Shown here one piece after another: positions 24,253-34,978 of a stretch of DNA of 64,000 bases. Where the stretch lies: positions 359,102,267-359,166,266 of the forward strand of contig NC_053040.3 in NCBI RefSeq assembly GCF_002575655.3, in the 5' to 3' direction. The stretch comes from Aegilops tauschii subsp. strangulata (lineage: Eukaryota; Streptophyta; Magnoliopsida; Poales; Poaceae). The notes under the pieces were generated by a model. It had not been told where the DNA came from. It did not search any database and was given only the letters and a program-made list of their open reading frames with translations. Numbering within the stretch: position 1 is the first letter of the stretch; each line of letters starts with the position of its first letter. The position numbers and the translations under genes are program-made.

Positions 24253-25837
24253 TGCTACCTCTTGAGCACTGCGTTGGTTTTCCCTTGAAGAGGAAAGGGT
24301 GATGCACCAAAGTAGCGTAAGTATTTCCCTCAGTTTTTGAGAACCAAGGTATCAATCCAGTGGGAGGCCACGCACGAGTCCCTCGCACCTACACGAACAA
24401 ATAAAATCCTCGAAACCAACGCGATAAGGGGTTGTCAATCCCTACACGGTCACTTACGAGAGTGAGATCTAATAGATATGATAAGTAATATTTTTGATAT
24501 TTTTATGATAAAGATGCAAAGTAAAGAAAGTAAAATAAAAACGACGCTAGAAATAACTTGTTGACGGGAGATTAATATGATGGAAAATAGACCCGGGGGC
24601 CATAGGTTTCACTAGTGGCTTCTCTCATGAGCATAAATATTACGGTGGGTGAACAAATTACTGTTAGGCAATTGACAGAATTGAGCATAGTTATGAGAAT
24701 ATCTAGGTATGATCATGTATATAGGCATCACGTCCAAGACAAGTAGACCGATTCCTGCCTGCATCTACTACTATTACTCCACACATCGACCGCTATCCAG
24801 CATGCATCTAGAGTATTAAGTTCATAAGAACAGAGTAACGCTTTAAGCAAGATGACATGACGTAGAGGGATAAACTCATGCAATATGCTATAAACCCCAT
24901 CTTGTTATCCTCGATGGCAATAATACAATACGTGCCTTGCTGCCCCTACTGTCACTGGGAAAGGACACCGCAAGATTGAACCCAAAGCTAAGCACTTCTC
25001 CTATTGCAAGAAAGATCAATCTAGTAGGCCAAACCAAACTGATAATTCAAAGAGACTTGCAAAGATAACCAATCATACATAAAAGAATTCAGAGAAGATT
25101 CAAATATTGTTCATAGATAAACTTGATCATAAACCCACAATTCATCGGTCTCAACAAACACACCGCAAAAGAAGATTACATCGAATAGATCTCCACGAGA
25201 GAGGGGGAGAACATTGTATTGAGATCCAAAAAGAGAGAAGAAGCCATCTAGCTAATAACTATGGACCCGAAGGTCTGAGGTAAACTACTCACACAACATC
25301 GGAGAGGCTATGGTGTTGATGTAGAAGCCCTCCGTGATCGATGCCCCTTCCGGCGGAGCTCCGGAACAGGCCCCAAGATGGGATCTCACGGGTACAGAAG
25401 GTTGCGGCGGTGGAATTAGGTTTTTGGCTCCGTATCTGGTAGTTTGGGGGTACGTAGGTATATATAGGAGGAAGGAGTACGTCGCTGGAGCAACAGGGGG
25501 CCCACGAGGGTGGAGGGCGCGCCCAGGGGGTAGGCGCGCCCCCCTACCTCGTGCTCTCCTAGTTGATGTCTTGACGTAGGGTCCAAGTCCTCTGGATCAC
25601 GTTCGTTCCGAAAAGCACGTTCCCGAAGGTTTCATTCCGTTTGGACTCCGTTTGATATTCTTTTTCTGCGAAACTCTGAAATAGGCAAAGAAAACAGCAA
25701 TTTTGGGCTGGGCCTCCGATTAATAGGTTAGTCCCAAAAATAATATAAAAGTGTATAATAAAGCCCAATAATGTCCAAAACAGAATATAATATAGCATGG
25801 AACAATCAAAAATTATAGATACGTTGGAGACGTATCA
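24253..25837 (-). repeat. 3' LTR of the truncated Gypsy element
   Basis: 1,585 bp. On the minus strand it starts TGATACGTCTCCAACGTATC at 25837 and ends GAGGTAGCA at 24253. TATA-like TATATATA at 25466-25459. Its first half resembles the LTRs at 55406 and 61987, but the second half is different and ends AGCA rather than ATCA, so it belongs to a sister family. Confidence 0.88.
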
Positions 25838-25852
25838 AGCATCCCCAAGCTT
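25838..25852 (-). other. Polypurine tract of the truncated Gypsy element
   Basis: The minus strand reads AAGCTTGGGGATGCT directly before the LTR. The same motif precedes the 3' LTR at 48755 and, with one change, at 61987. Confidence 0.85.
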
Positions 25853-28658
25853 AATTCCTGCTCGTCCTTGAGTAGGTAAATGATAAAAACAGAATTTTTG
25901 ATGTGGAATGCTACTTGGCATAATTTCAATGTAATTCTTCTTAATTGTGGTATGAATATTCAGATCCGAAAGATTCAAGATAAAAGTTCAATATTGACAT
26001 AAAAATAATAATACTTCAAGCATAGTAACTAAGCAATTATGTCCTCTCAAAATAACATGGCCAAAGAAAGTTCATCCCTACAAAATCATATAGTTTAGTC
26101 ATGCTCCATTTTCGTCACACAAGAATGCTCTCATCATGCACAACCCCGATGACAAGCCAAGCAATTGTTTCATACTTTAGTAATCTCAAACTTTTTCAAC
26201 CTTCACGCAATACATGAGCGTGAGCCATGGATATAGCACTATGGGTGGAATAGAATATAATGATGGGTGTTATGTGGAGAAGACAAAAAGGGAGAAAGTC
26301 TCACATCAACGAGGCTAATCAATGAGCTATGGAGATGCCCATCGATTGATGTTAATGCAAGGAGTAGGGATTGCCATGCAACGGATGCACTAGAGCTATA
26401 AATATCTGAAAGCTCAACAAAAGAAACTAAGTGGGTGTGCATCCAACTTGCTTGCTCATGAAGACCTAGGGCATTTGAGGAAGCCCATTGTTGGAATATA
26501 CAAGCCAAGTTCTATAATGAAAAATTCCCACTAGTATATGAAAGTGACAAAACAAGAGACTCTCTATCATGAAGATTATGGTGCTACTTTGAAGCACAAG
26601 TGTGGTAAAAGGATAGTAACATTGTCCCTTCTCTCTTTTTCTTTCATTTTTTGGGCCTTCTCTTTTTTTATGGCCTTTCTCTTTTTTTATTCCTCACTTG
26701 GGACAATGCTCTAGAAAATGATGATCATCGCACTTCTATTTATTTACAACTCAATGATTACAACTCGATACTAGAACAAAGTATGACTCTATATGAATGC
26801 CTCCGGTGGTGTACCGGGATATGCAATGAACCAAGAGTGACATGTATGAAAGAATTATGAATGGTGGCTTTGACACAAATACTATGTCAACTACATGATC
26901 ATGGAAAGCAATATGACAATGATGAACGTGTCATGATAAACGGAACGGTGGAAAGTTGCATGGCAATATATCTCAGAATGGCTATGGAAATGCCATAATA
27001 GGTAGGTATGGTGGCTGCTTTGAGGAAGATATAAGGAGGTTTATGTGTGAAAGAGCATATCATATCACGGGGTTTGGATGCACCGGCGAAGTTTGCACCA
27101 ACTCTCAATGTGAGAAAGGGCAATGCACGGTACCGAAGAGGCTAGCAATGATGGAAAGGTGAGAGTGCGTATAATCCATGGACTCAACATTAGTCATAAA
27201 GAACTCACATACTTCTTGCAAAAATCTACAAGTCATCAAAAACCAAGCACTACGCGCATGCTCCTAGGGGGATAGATTGGTAGGAAAAGACCATCGCTCG
27301 TCCCCGACCGCCACTCATAAGGAGGACAATCAAAGAACACCTCATGTTTCAAATTTGTTACATAACGTTTACCATACGTGCATGCCACGGGACTTGCAAA
27401 CTTCAACACAAGTATTTCTCAAATTCACAACTACTCAACTAGCACAACTTTGATATCACTACCTCCATGTCTCAAAACAATCATCAAGCATCAAACTTCT
27501 CTTAGTATTCAACACACTCATAAGAAAGTTTTTACTAGTCTTGAATACCTAGCATATTAGGATTATTTAAGAAAATTACCATGCTGTTTAAGACTCTCAA
27601 AATAATATAAGTGAAGCATGAGAGAATAATAGTTTCTATAAAACAAAACCACCACCGTGCTCTAAAAGATATAAGTGAAGTACTAGAGCAAAAACTATAT
27701 AACTCAAAAGATATAAGTGAAGCACATAGAGTATTCTAATAATTTACGAATCATGTGTCTCTCTCAAAAGGTGTGTACAGCAAAGATGATTGCGGTAAAC
27801 TAAAAATCAAAGACTCAAATCATACAAGACGCTCCAAGCAAAACACATATCATGTGGTGAATAAAAATATAGCTCCAAGTAAAGTTACCGATGGAAGTAG
27901 ACGAAAGAGGGGATGCCTTCCGGGGCATCCCCAAGCTTTGGCTTTTAGGTGTCCTTAGATTATCTTGGGGTGCCATGGTCATCCCCAAGCTTAGGCTCTT
28001 GCCACTCCTTGTTCCATAATCCGTCAAATCTTTTACCCAAAACATGAAAACTTCACAACACAAAAGTTGACGGAAAATCTCGTGAGCTCCGTTAGCGAAA
28101 GAAAACAAAAGACCACTTCAAGGTACTGTAATGAACTCATTATTTATTTATATTGGTGTTAAACCTACTGTATTCCAACTTCTCTATGGTTTATAACTAT
28201 TTTACTAGCCATAGATTCATCAAAATAAGCAAACAACACACGAAAAACAGAATCTGTCAAAAACAGAACAGTCTGTAGTAATCTGTAACTAACGCAAACT
28301 TCTGGAACTCCAAAAATTCATCCAAAATAGGAAGACCTATACAATTTGTTTAATGATCAGGAGCAATTGGAATCAATATTTTATCACGTTCTGGTGATTT
28401 TTGACAATTATTTTCGTGAACAGAAAGTTTCTGGAATTTACAGCAAGATCAAATCACTATCATCCAAGAAGATCCTATAGCTTTAACTTGGCACGAACAC
28501 TAATTAAAACATAAAAAGACATCTAAGCAGAGGCTAGATCAAAGATTTTTTCCTAAACAGAAGCAAAAAAGAAAAAAAAACTAAAAATAAAATTGGGTTG
28601 CCTCCCAACAAGCGCTATCGTTTAACGCCCCTAGCTAGGCATAAAAGCAAGGATAGAT
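25853..28658 (-). other. Long 3' non-coding region of the truncated Gypsy element
   Basis: About 2.8 kb with no recognisable protein. In reverse complement it matches the 3' region of the element at 55406 (59221-61986), including a conserved block right after the stop codon (28647-28590) and the hairpin module at 27909-27995. Short ORFs such as 27378-27560 are antisense to the element and recur only because the two regions are related. Confidence 0.8.
27909..27993 (-). other. PPT-containing hairpin pair (truncated Gypsy)
   Basis: Perfect hairpin at 27909-27932: 9 bp stem GGGGATGCC / GGCATCCCC with a six-base loop, followed in element sense by copies of AAGCTTGGGG. A second hairpin lies at about 27967-27990 (TTGGGGTG paired with CATCCCCAA, one bulge). 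The same arrangement is at 59877-59958, 46403-46426 and 47076-47157. Confidence 0.7.
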
Positions 28659-30241
28659 CTAGGTATTGCCATCTTTAGTAGGCAATCCATAAGTGGCTCT
28701 CATAATAGATTCATATGGTAATTTTATTTTCTTTCTAGGGAAGTGTTCCATGCCTTTCCTTAACGGAAATTGGAATCTAATGTTCCCTTCCTTCATATCA
28801 ATAATTGCACCAATCGTTCTAAGGAAAGGTCTACCAAGAATAATAGGACATGAAGGATTGCAATGTATATCAAGAACAATAAAATGGGCACATAGTTTAT
28901 ATTTGCAACAATAAGAACATCATTAATTCTTCCCATAGGTTTCTTAATAGTGGAATCCGCAAGGTGCAAGTTTAGAGAGCAATCATCAAAATCACGGAAG
29001 CCTAGCAAATCGCACAAAGTCTTTGGAATCGTGGAAACACTAGCACCCAAATCACACAAAGCATAGCATTCATGATCTTTAATTTTAATTTTAATAGTAG
29101 GTTCCCATTCATCATAAAGTTTTCTAGGGATAGAAACTTCCAACTCAAGTTTTTCTTCATAAGATTGCATCAAAGCATCAACGATATGTTTAGTAAAAGC
29201 TTTATATTGACTATAAGCATGAGGAGAATTTAGCACGGATTGCAACAAGGAAATACAATCTATCAAAGAGCAATTATCATAATTAAATACCTTGAAATCC
29301 AAAATAGTGGGTTCATTAATATCTAGAGTTTTTACCTCTTCATTCCCACTTTTATCAATGTTAGCATCAAGATCTAAAAACTCCGAATTTTTGGAACGCC
29401 TTCTAGGTAAAGGTGGATCATATTCAGTCCCATCATTATCAAGATTCATGTTGCAAAACAAAGATTTAATAAGGGACACATCAATAACTTTTAGATTTTC
29501 ATCTTTATTTTCATAGAAACTAGAAGAACACGCTTTCACAAAGCAATCTTTCTTAGCACGCATCCTAGCGGTTCTTTCTTTGCACTCATCAATGGAAATT
29601 CTCATGGATTTGAGAGACTCATTGATATCATGATTAGGTGGAATAGATCTAAGTTTTAAAGAATCAACATCAAGGGAAATTCTATCAACGTTCCTAGCTA
29701 ATTCATCAACTTTAAGCAATTTTTCTTCAAGCAAAGCATTGAAATTATTTTGCAAATTCATAAATTCCTTAACACTAGTCTCAAATTTAGAAGGCATCTT
29801 ATTAAAGTTTCCATAAGAATTGTTGTAGGAATTACCATAATTATTAGAGGAATTACTAGGATAAGGCCTAGGATTAAAGTTTCCTCTATACGCGTTGTTA
29901 CCAAAATTATTCCTACCAACAAAATTCACATCCATAGATTCATTATTATTCTCAATCAAAGTAGACAAAGGCATATCATTAGGATCAGAAGAAACACTCT
30001 TAGTAGCAAATAATTTCATAAGTTCATCCATCTTTCCACTCAAAACATTAATTTCTTCTATCGCATGCACTTTTTTATTAGTAGATCTTTCAGTGTGCCA
30101 TTGAGAATAATTAACCATAATATTATCTAGGAGTTTAGTAGCTTCTCCTAAAGTGATTTCCATAAAAGTGCCTCCCGCGGCCGAATCTAAAAGATTTCTT
30201 GAAGCAAAATTCAATCCGGCATAAAATTTTTGTATAATCAT
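28659..30241 (-). pseudogene. Gag-protease of an Athila-like Gypsy element, N-terminally truncated, one frameshift
   Basis: Open for 482 codons from the truncation at 30241. The start IQKFYAGLNFASRNLLDSAA is the end of a retrotransposon gag domain, not a true protein start. It continues through an Asn/Gly-rich stretch, a long coiled-coil-like region (ELARNVDRISLDVDSLKLRS) and an aspartic protease with CYALCDLGASVSTIP, where DLGA replaces the usual D(S/T)GA as in many Athila-type elements. Near 28880 a one-base shift leaves the frame. In the other frame the protease ends normally (CPIILGRPFLRTIGAIIDMK) and the protein stops at 28661-28659 (TAG) after KDGNT. No CCHC knuckle was seen. The stop right after protease suggests a gag-protease-only, non-autonomous family. 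Confidence 0.85.
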
Positions 30242-30264
30242 TTGTCTGCTTGTTTATCTTTCAG

Positions 30265-30330
30265 AGTGAGGAGGATATAAGTGTCCAACAAGTGCAGTCT
30301 CATCAGCTTGCTCAGCTGCTTGCGCTGTAG
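30265..30330 (+). pseudogene. CACTA second ORF, terminal exon
   Basis: After an acceptor TTATCTTTCAG, a 21-codon reading frame (SEEDISVQQVQSHQLAQLLA) ends in TAG at 30328-30330. The next 250 bp look like a 3' UTR with two tandem copies of a unit of about 95 bp (TGGCGA..TTTGATGCCCAGTG). The same exon recurs at 32903-32968. Confidence 0.6.
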
Positions 30331-30599
30331 CTCCCGAGCAGGGCTAACCTTTCTTGAACTCTATTGAAGTGCTGTCGGTTTTGTATATTATTTTGTCGGC
30401 GTGTTTAATTGCACTGGTGGCGATCTTTGATGCCCAGTGTATGTAATTTGCTGTCTGCTTGTGCTTTATTATCATAGTGGCGAACTTTGATGCCCAGTGG
30501 ATGTAGTATGCCATAATTTCTTTATTGTATAGTCTAGGTATTTTTCTTATTCACGATGCTGCAGTTATTTTACTGTATATATATCATGTCTTCGCAGTA

Positions 30600-31680
30600 A
30601 ACCGGCCAAATGGTAAAGTTACGGTACATAATCGGGCCGTCATGCAAATCACTATGAATGATCGGCATCATGGGCCCCGTCATCTTGGTCTGTTAACAGG
30701 CCTAAATGTAAACTGGGCCACTAGTAGATTCGGGCCTTTAATAGGCCGAGTAAACCGTCGGCCCTATTTTCCCAAGAAAACTCAATGGGCTTTTAGGAGG
30801 CTGAAAAGTAGGTTGGGCTTGGAAAGTGCCGAACAGCTCATGGGCCGGCAGCAGGCCAAAATAGACCCCGGCCCATGATTGTGCCAATCAAATCATGGGC
30901 TTATAACAGGCCAAAATTGTCTCGGTCCTTGTTTGGGCCAATCAGATTATCGTCTGTGAGCAAGCCGGATGCAAACGGGGCCGTAGTTAGACCCAACTAT
31001 ATGACGGGATTTTAACAGGCCGAAATATATATAGGGCCAAAATGTTAAACGGGCCTTTAACAGGCCGAAACTAATATCAGGCTGAATTACTAAATGGGCC
31101 TTTATCAAGTGGGCCCAAAAGCATAGCGTCCAGTTGACGGGCCGAATCTGATATGGGCCATAATTTAGCCCAAAGCCTCTCAAAGGGTCGGACCTGATCT
31201 GGGCCGTAATTTGGCCCAGAACGTGGTAGGCTTTTAACGGGCCGGATCTCATACGGGCCTTTATTAGGCCCGGAACGTGGCAGACTGTAAATGGACCGGA
31301 TCAAATATGGGCCGGCATTTGGCCCAAAACATGGCAGCCTGTTAATGGGCCGGCCTACTAGTGTCATCAAAATCTGTTTGGCCTTCAGCTGGGCCGGCCC
31401 ATTATGGTCGGCGAAATCTCGTGGGCCTTTAGCTGGGCCTGCCCATTATGGTCCGCAAAATCTTGTGGGCCTTTAGCTGGGCCAGCCCATTATGGTCCGC
31501 AAAATCTCGCGGGCCTTTAGCTGGGCCAGCCCATTATGGCGTGCAAAATCTTGTGGGCCTTTAGCTGGGCCGGCCCATTATGGTCCGCAAAATCTCGTGG
31601 GCCTTTTGCTGGGCCGGCCCATTATGGATCGCAAAATCTTGTGGGCCTTTAGTTGGGCCGGCCCATTTAATCTTTATGGG
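30600..31680 (+). repeat. GGGCC-rich subterminal region of the CACTA element
   Basis: Dozens of GGGCC/GGCCC words spaced irregularly, typical of the subterminal repeats where CACTA-encoded proteins bind. The last part (31379-31680) is a regular 44 bp array. Confidence 0.75.
31379..31680 (+). repeat. 44 bp tandem repeat, about seven copies
   Basis: The unit contains GGGCCGGCCCATTATGGT, then CGCAAAATCTCGTGGGCCT. The word after GGCCC repeats at 31401, 31445, 31489, 31533, 31577, 31621 and 31665, exactly 44 bp apart. Confidence 0.93.
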
Positions 31681-32105
31681 CCACTTTTGGGACGGTCCAC
31701 GTGTCAATATTTCATAAGCGCATCTCGCCCATTGGATGAGTGACACCTGTGCCAACGGGGAGCCGACACGTGTTTCCTCCAGCCAATGATGATTTTACAC
31801 GTGGAAAATCCCCATTGGTCGGGGCTGTTAATGGGTTATCGGATCCAAACCGGACCCGATAGCTTAACGGCGTTCCGTTACGATGGATGCCATGTGTCGG
31901 TCACCCTTGACGAAAGCACTTCTGTGACGCGTGATTTTTCGTCATGGAAGTGGACACTTCAGTGATGATAATTTTGGTAATGTCATGGAACACTTCTACG
32001 ACAGCACAGGTATGACTATCTTGATTCTGTCATAAATTTGTCATGGATGTACATGCATGACAGAAAACGTGACCTACTGTGACAAACACGTATCATCACG
32101 GAAGT

Positions 32106-32120
32106 GTATTTTTTGTAGTG
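32106..32120 (+). other. CACTA 3' terminus
   Basis: GTATTTTTTGTAGTG; its reverse complement starts CACTACAAAAAATAC. The 200 bp before it has several short A/T-rich repeats with GTCA(T/C)GGAAGTG-like words, as usual for these ends. Confidence 0.85.
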
Positions 32121-32670
32121 GGTGTGCAAGGTGCGTGTAAATTTTCAGTTATTTCGGCATTCTAGGAGCTCGTGGCAAAGGAAAAACAGTAAATATGTAT
32201 AAATGTGAACAGTAAATTCAAAAAATAGCAAGAACATTCAAAAACATATGAATTTTTTTGGCATCCAAGATGCTTAGGTGCGCAAGATGTGTGCAAAATT
32301 TTGTTGTGTTTGGACATTGTAGGAGCTCGTGGAGAAAAAAACAAAATTTCTCTCAGAATAAAACTTTGAAAAATACACTATTTTGGTTTTGTTTGCTAGA
32401 GCTCCTCGCATGTCATTTGATAACAAAATTTTGCACACACCTTGCGCACCTGAGCATCTGGGATGCCAAAAAAATCATATATTTTTGAATTTTCTTGCTA
32501 TTTTTTGAATTTACTATTAAAATATGTACAGATCTATTGTTTTCCTTTGCCACGAGCTCCTGGTATGTCTAAATAGCATGAAAATTTGCACGCACCTTGC
32601 GCACCTGAGTATCTTTGATCCCTCAAAATTTAGATTTTTTTTAAAAAAAATTGCTATTTTTTCGAGATGG
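32121..32670. repeat. Foldback (long inverted repeat) interrupted by the CACTA
   Basis: The left arm (32126-32335) and right arm (about 32390-32600) are inverted copies. For example GGAGCTCGTGGCAAAGGAAAA at 32165 faces TTTTCCTTTGCCACGAGCTC near 32540, and TTTTTTTGGCATCCAAGATGC faces GCATCTGGGATGCC. The right arm runs on past the point where the left arm stops at the CACTA end, so the rest of the left arm should lie beyond the unseen CACTA start. It could be a Mutator-like or other foldback element; I cannot assign the family. Confidence 0.7.
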
Positions 32671-32880
32671 TCAAAGCTGTTTGACCGGACGGTAATGGCA
32701 CAAAAGGGCATTTCTATAAGGGCAACTAACGGTAGAGGGGCAAATTTGAGCACACATTGAAATTAGGGGCAAATTTGAGTAGTGGGTTCCAGTTAGGAGC
32801 AGAAATGGAGTTGTCCCTAAAATATATTTATGTGCCTGATATGAAATTGGCAAACAGCTGTTCGATATGAAATGTGAATT
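32671..32880. other. Sequence between the foldback and second CACTA piece
   Basis: No gene seen. Contains repeated words (GGGGCAAATTTGAG twice at about 32737 and 32766). The last 50 bp may be CACTA intron that was lost from the first copy. Confidence 0.4.
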
Positions 32881-33447
32881 TGCCTGCTTGTTTATCTTTC
32901 AGAGTGAGGAGGATATAAGTGTCCAACAAGTGCAGTCTCATCAGCTTGCTCAGCTGCTTGCGCTGTAGCTCCCGAGCAGGGCTAACCTTTCTTGAACTCT
33001 ATTGAAGTGCTGTCGGTTTTGTATATTATTTTGTCGGCGTGTTTAATTGCACTGGTGGCGATCTTTGATGCCCAGTGTATGTAATTTGCTGTCTGCTTGT
33101 GCTTTATTATCATAGTGGCGAACTTTGATGCCCAGTGGATGTAGTATGCCATAATTTCTTTATTGTATAGTCTAGGTATTTTTCTTATTCACGATGCTGC
33201 AGTTATTTTACTGTATATATATCATGTCTTCGCAGTAAACCGGCCAAATGGTAAAGTTACGGTACATAATCGGGCCCTCATGCAAATCACTATGAATGAT
33301 CGGCATCATGGGCCCCGTCATCTTGGTCTGTTAACAGGCCTAAATGTAAACTGGGCCACTAGTAGATTCGGGCCTTTAATAGGCCGAGTAAACCGTCGGC
33401 CCTATTTTCCCAAGAAAACTCAATGGGCTTTTAGGAGGCTGAAAAGT
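32881..33447 (+). mobile_element. Second copy of the CACTA 3' exon and start of subterminal region
   Basis: Matches 30243-30809 at a constant offset of 2,638 bp with two differences in 567 bp: T/C at the third base and G/C at 30639 versus 33277. It carries the same acceptor, terminal exon (32903-32968), 3' UTR and first GGGCC repeats, then stops abruptly at 33447. It is either a recent tandem duplication or a second CACTA of the same family into which the first inserted. Confidence 0.85.
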
Positions 33448-34398
33448 CCCGACAAGAGCATTGCCGGGGCCACTAGCCCGGCGCCAGCAGAGCAGGCCAC
33501 CCTTGAGCCCGCTGGTTCCAACACCACCAACCAACTACATTGGAACCAAGGCTCGGGAGGCGCCTCTGTGGTGGCATGCAGATCTTCGTTAAGATCATAA
33601 ACACACAAGATCAGATGAGGATCAGAAGACGACGATCCTCGGCAGGATCCTAGCCGAGGAAATCCACGAGACCCCCGGCAAGACACTTGCCGGGGAAGAC
33701 AACGATGCCACGGCAAGACCCTTGCCGGGGCCCCAACAAGGCCCTTGCTGAAGACACCTATGGGGCCACGGCCAGGCCCGCGTCTGCCAAGGCTCCACCG
33801 CCGTCCCCATGCAGCTGCTAGCTCAACTAGCTGAGCAGGCACCTGCGTGGCGACGGGCAGCCTCCACGACCAACCCAGCAAGCACCTGCGTGGTGGCATG
33901 CAGATCTTCGTGAAAGCTCCACCACCGCACCAGCCCAGCAGCCAGCCAACGTGGCGCCATGATGCCTCGTCAGCTCGGACGCGTGTCGGAACCAGGCGAG
34001 GCGGCGACAGCTGGGACGTGCTTCCTTGCCGTCCCCGATAAAGCAAGAGGGGCACGTCGGTAGTGCATTAAATGCGTTTTCCGGCGGTGCCAGAAGATAG
34101 ACTCATCAACTGTAGACCTTTCCACCTCCTATGTGCCACTGTGGCAACCCCTTTTTCCTATAAAAGGAGGCCTGAGACCAGGGGAAGGATTCGGATCTTT
34201 TGAGCAAGTCACACCCCGTAGCTAGCTCAAGAACACTCAAATACATCTACCAAAGCAGGACTAGGGTATTATGCTTCGCGGCCTGAACCTGGGTAAACGA
34301 TCTGTGTGCTTCCTATCAGACCCGCTCTTTGCACAACCCCGCGCCCGCCAACCGTAGAAAGGATCTCAGTGATCCCATAGGTGTCGTTCCCACCGACA
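33448..34398 (+). repeat. Truncated Gypsy LTR
   Basis: GC-rich sequence with several self-complementary CCCCGGCAAG / CTTGCCGGGG units (for example 33673-33695), a TATA box TATAAAAG at 34159-34166 and an LTR-like end CCCACCGACA at 34398. Its start is missing at the junction with the CACTA piece, and no primer site follows, so it is a solo or truncated LTR. The long ORF on the minus strand (33420-34055) is low complexity and I do not call it. Confidence 0.65.
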
Positions 34399-34797
34399 AT
34401 AAACAACTCGTATAAATGCATCTTGATGTTCCATGCAATGCATGGGCCTCTTGCTAGTATATGGAAATATTGTAGCATGAAGAACTTTTCCACCAACAAG
34501 TAGAGTAATATTCGGGGATTGTTTTCACACACACAAAAAGGTTCGGTCGATGTCCTTCCAGCGCGACGCGTGACGCACCTTTCTATCGACCGCGCGGCCG
34601 CGGTGCACGCACTTGCACAGGATTTCGTATCGATGTTGTGCTAACTAATATGGTGTATAGGCGCGCCGCGATGCACGCGCTTGCAAAGGATTACGTGTAC
34701 TATTACGGTGTTCTTTGAAGTTTGACCAACCCTATAGCCAAGCTCCCATAAGCGCACTCATCAATATGCCGCCGCCGTTGCGCATGCGCACAGTCGC
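34399..34797. other. Low-copy intergenic sequence
   Basis: No gene. A 30 bp direct repeat with core TGCACGC(A/G)CTTGCA lies at 34599-34628 and 34667-34696. Confidence 0.5.
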
Positions 34798-34885
34798 TGC
34801 AGTACTGTACGGTGCAGTACCATCACTGCTATGTGGGACCTGGCCCCACATGTGATCCGCACTACAGCACCGTACGGTACTGCAG
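34798..34885. repeat. Short near-perfect hairpin (MITE-like foldback)
   Basis: The 23 bp arms CTGCAGTACTGTACGGTGCA... (34798-34820) and their inverted copy (34863-34885) agree at 21 positions. An inner stem ATGTGGG / CCCACAT continues the pairing. No clear target duplication seen. Confidence 0.65.
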
Positions 34886-34978
34886 AGGATCTCAACCCCT
34901 CGCCCGCTCACGTCGCCAGCAGTCCCACCTCGCGATGACGCCACGCTACCAAGCACGCGAGTAGGTCGAGCCGCGTCT

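Larger units (their letters stand above)
24253..30241 (-). mobile_element. Ty3/Gypsy LTR element (Athila-like gag-protease), 5' end truncated
   Basis: In minus-strand sense, a gag-protease frame (30241-28659) is followed by a non-coding 3' region, a polypurine tract and a 3' LTR (25837-24253). There is no 5' LTR, primer site or gag start: the sequence passes directly into CACTA intron sequence at about 30241. No reverse transcriptase, RNase H or integrase is present. The original reading frame ends just after protease, so this family member probably never encoded pol. LTR start, 3' non-coding region and PPT are shared with the elements at 43270 and 55406. Confidence 0.85.
1..32120 (+). mobile_element. 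CACTA (En/Spm) DNA transposon, 3' part, interrupted by three LTR elements
   Basis: The 5' end lies before the window. Support comes from four things in one orientation: exons of a Ptta/En/Spm (Transposase_24-like) protein at 142-557 and 22987-23480, a last short exon at 30265-30330, a GGGCC-rich subterminal region at 30600-31680, and a terminus reading TTTTTTGTAGTG ending at 32120, the 3' form of a CACTA end. Its own sequence is 1-557, 22987-24252 and about 30243-32120; the rest is nested Copia, Gypsy and truncated Gypsy. CACTA elements move by cut and paste and usually encode a TNP2-type transposase plus a second protein; only the second is visible here. The 3 bp target duplication cannot be checked because the left end is missing. 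Confidence 0.8.

Noticed and set aside
25334..25579. 81-codon ORF
   Set aside because: Antisense to the LTR promoter and leader of the truncated Gypsy element.
27378..27560. 60-codon ORF conserved at 60246-60428
   Set aside because: Both are antisense to their elements and are similar only because the two 3' non-coding regions are related; no start or coding bias to support a gene.
28693..30104. Plus-strand ORFs (28693-28914, 29292-29516, 29750-30013)
   Set aside because: Antisense shadows of the gag-protease frame.
31379..31680. CRISPR-like regular repeat
   Set aside because: Head-to-tail 44 bp minisatellite without unique spacers, in a plant transposon.
33420..34055. 211-codon minus-strand ORF
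   Set aside because: Starts in CACTA sequence and runs through a GC-rich LTR fragment; no recognisable protein.
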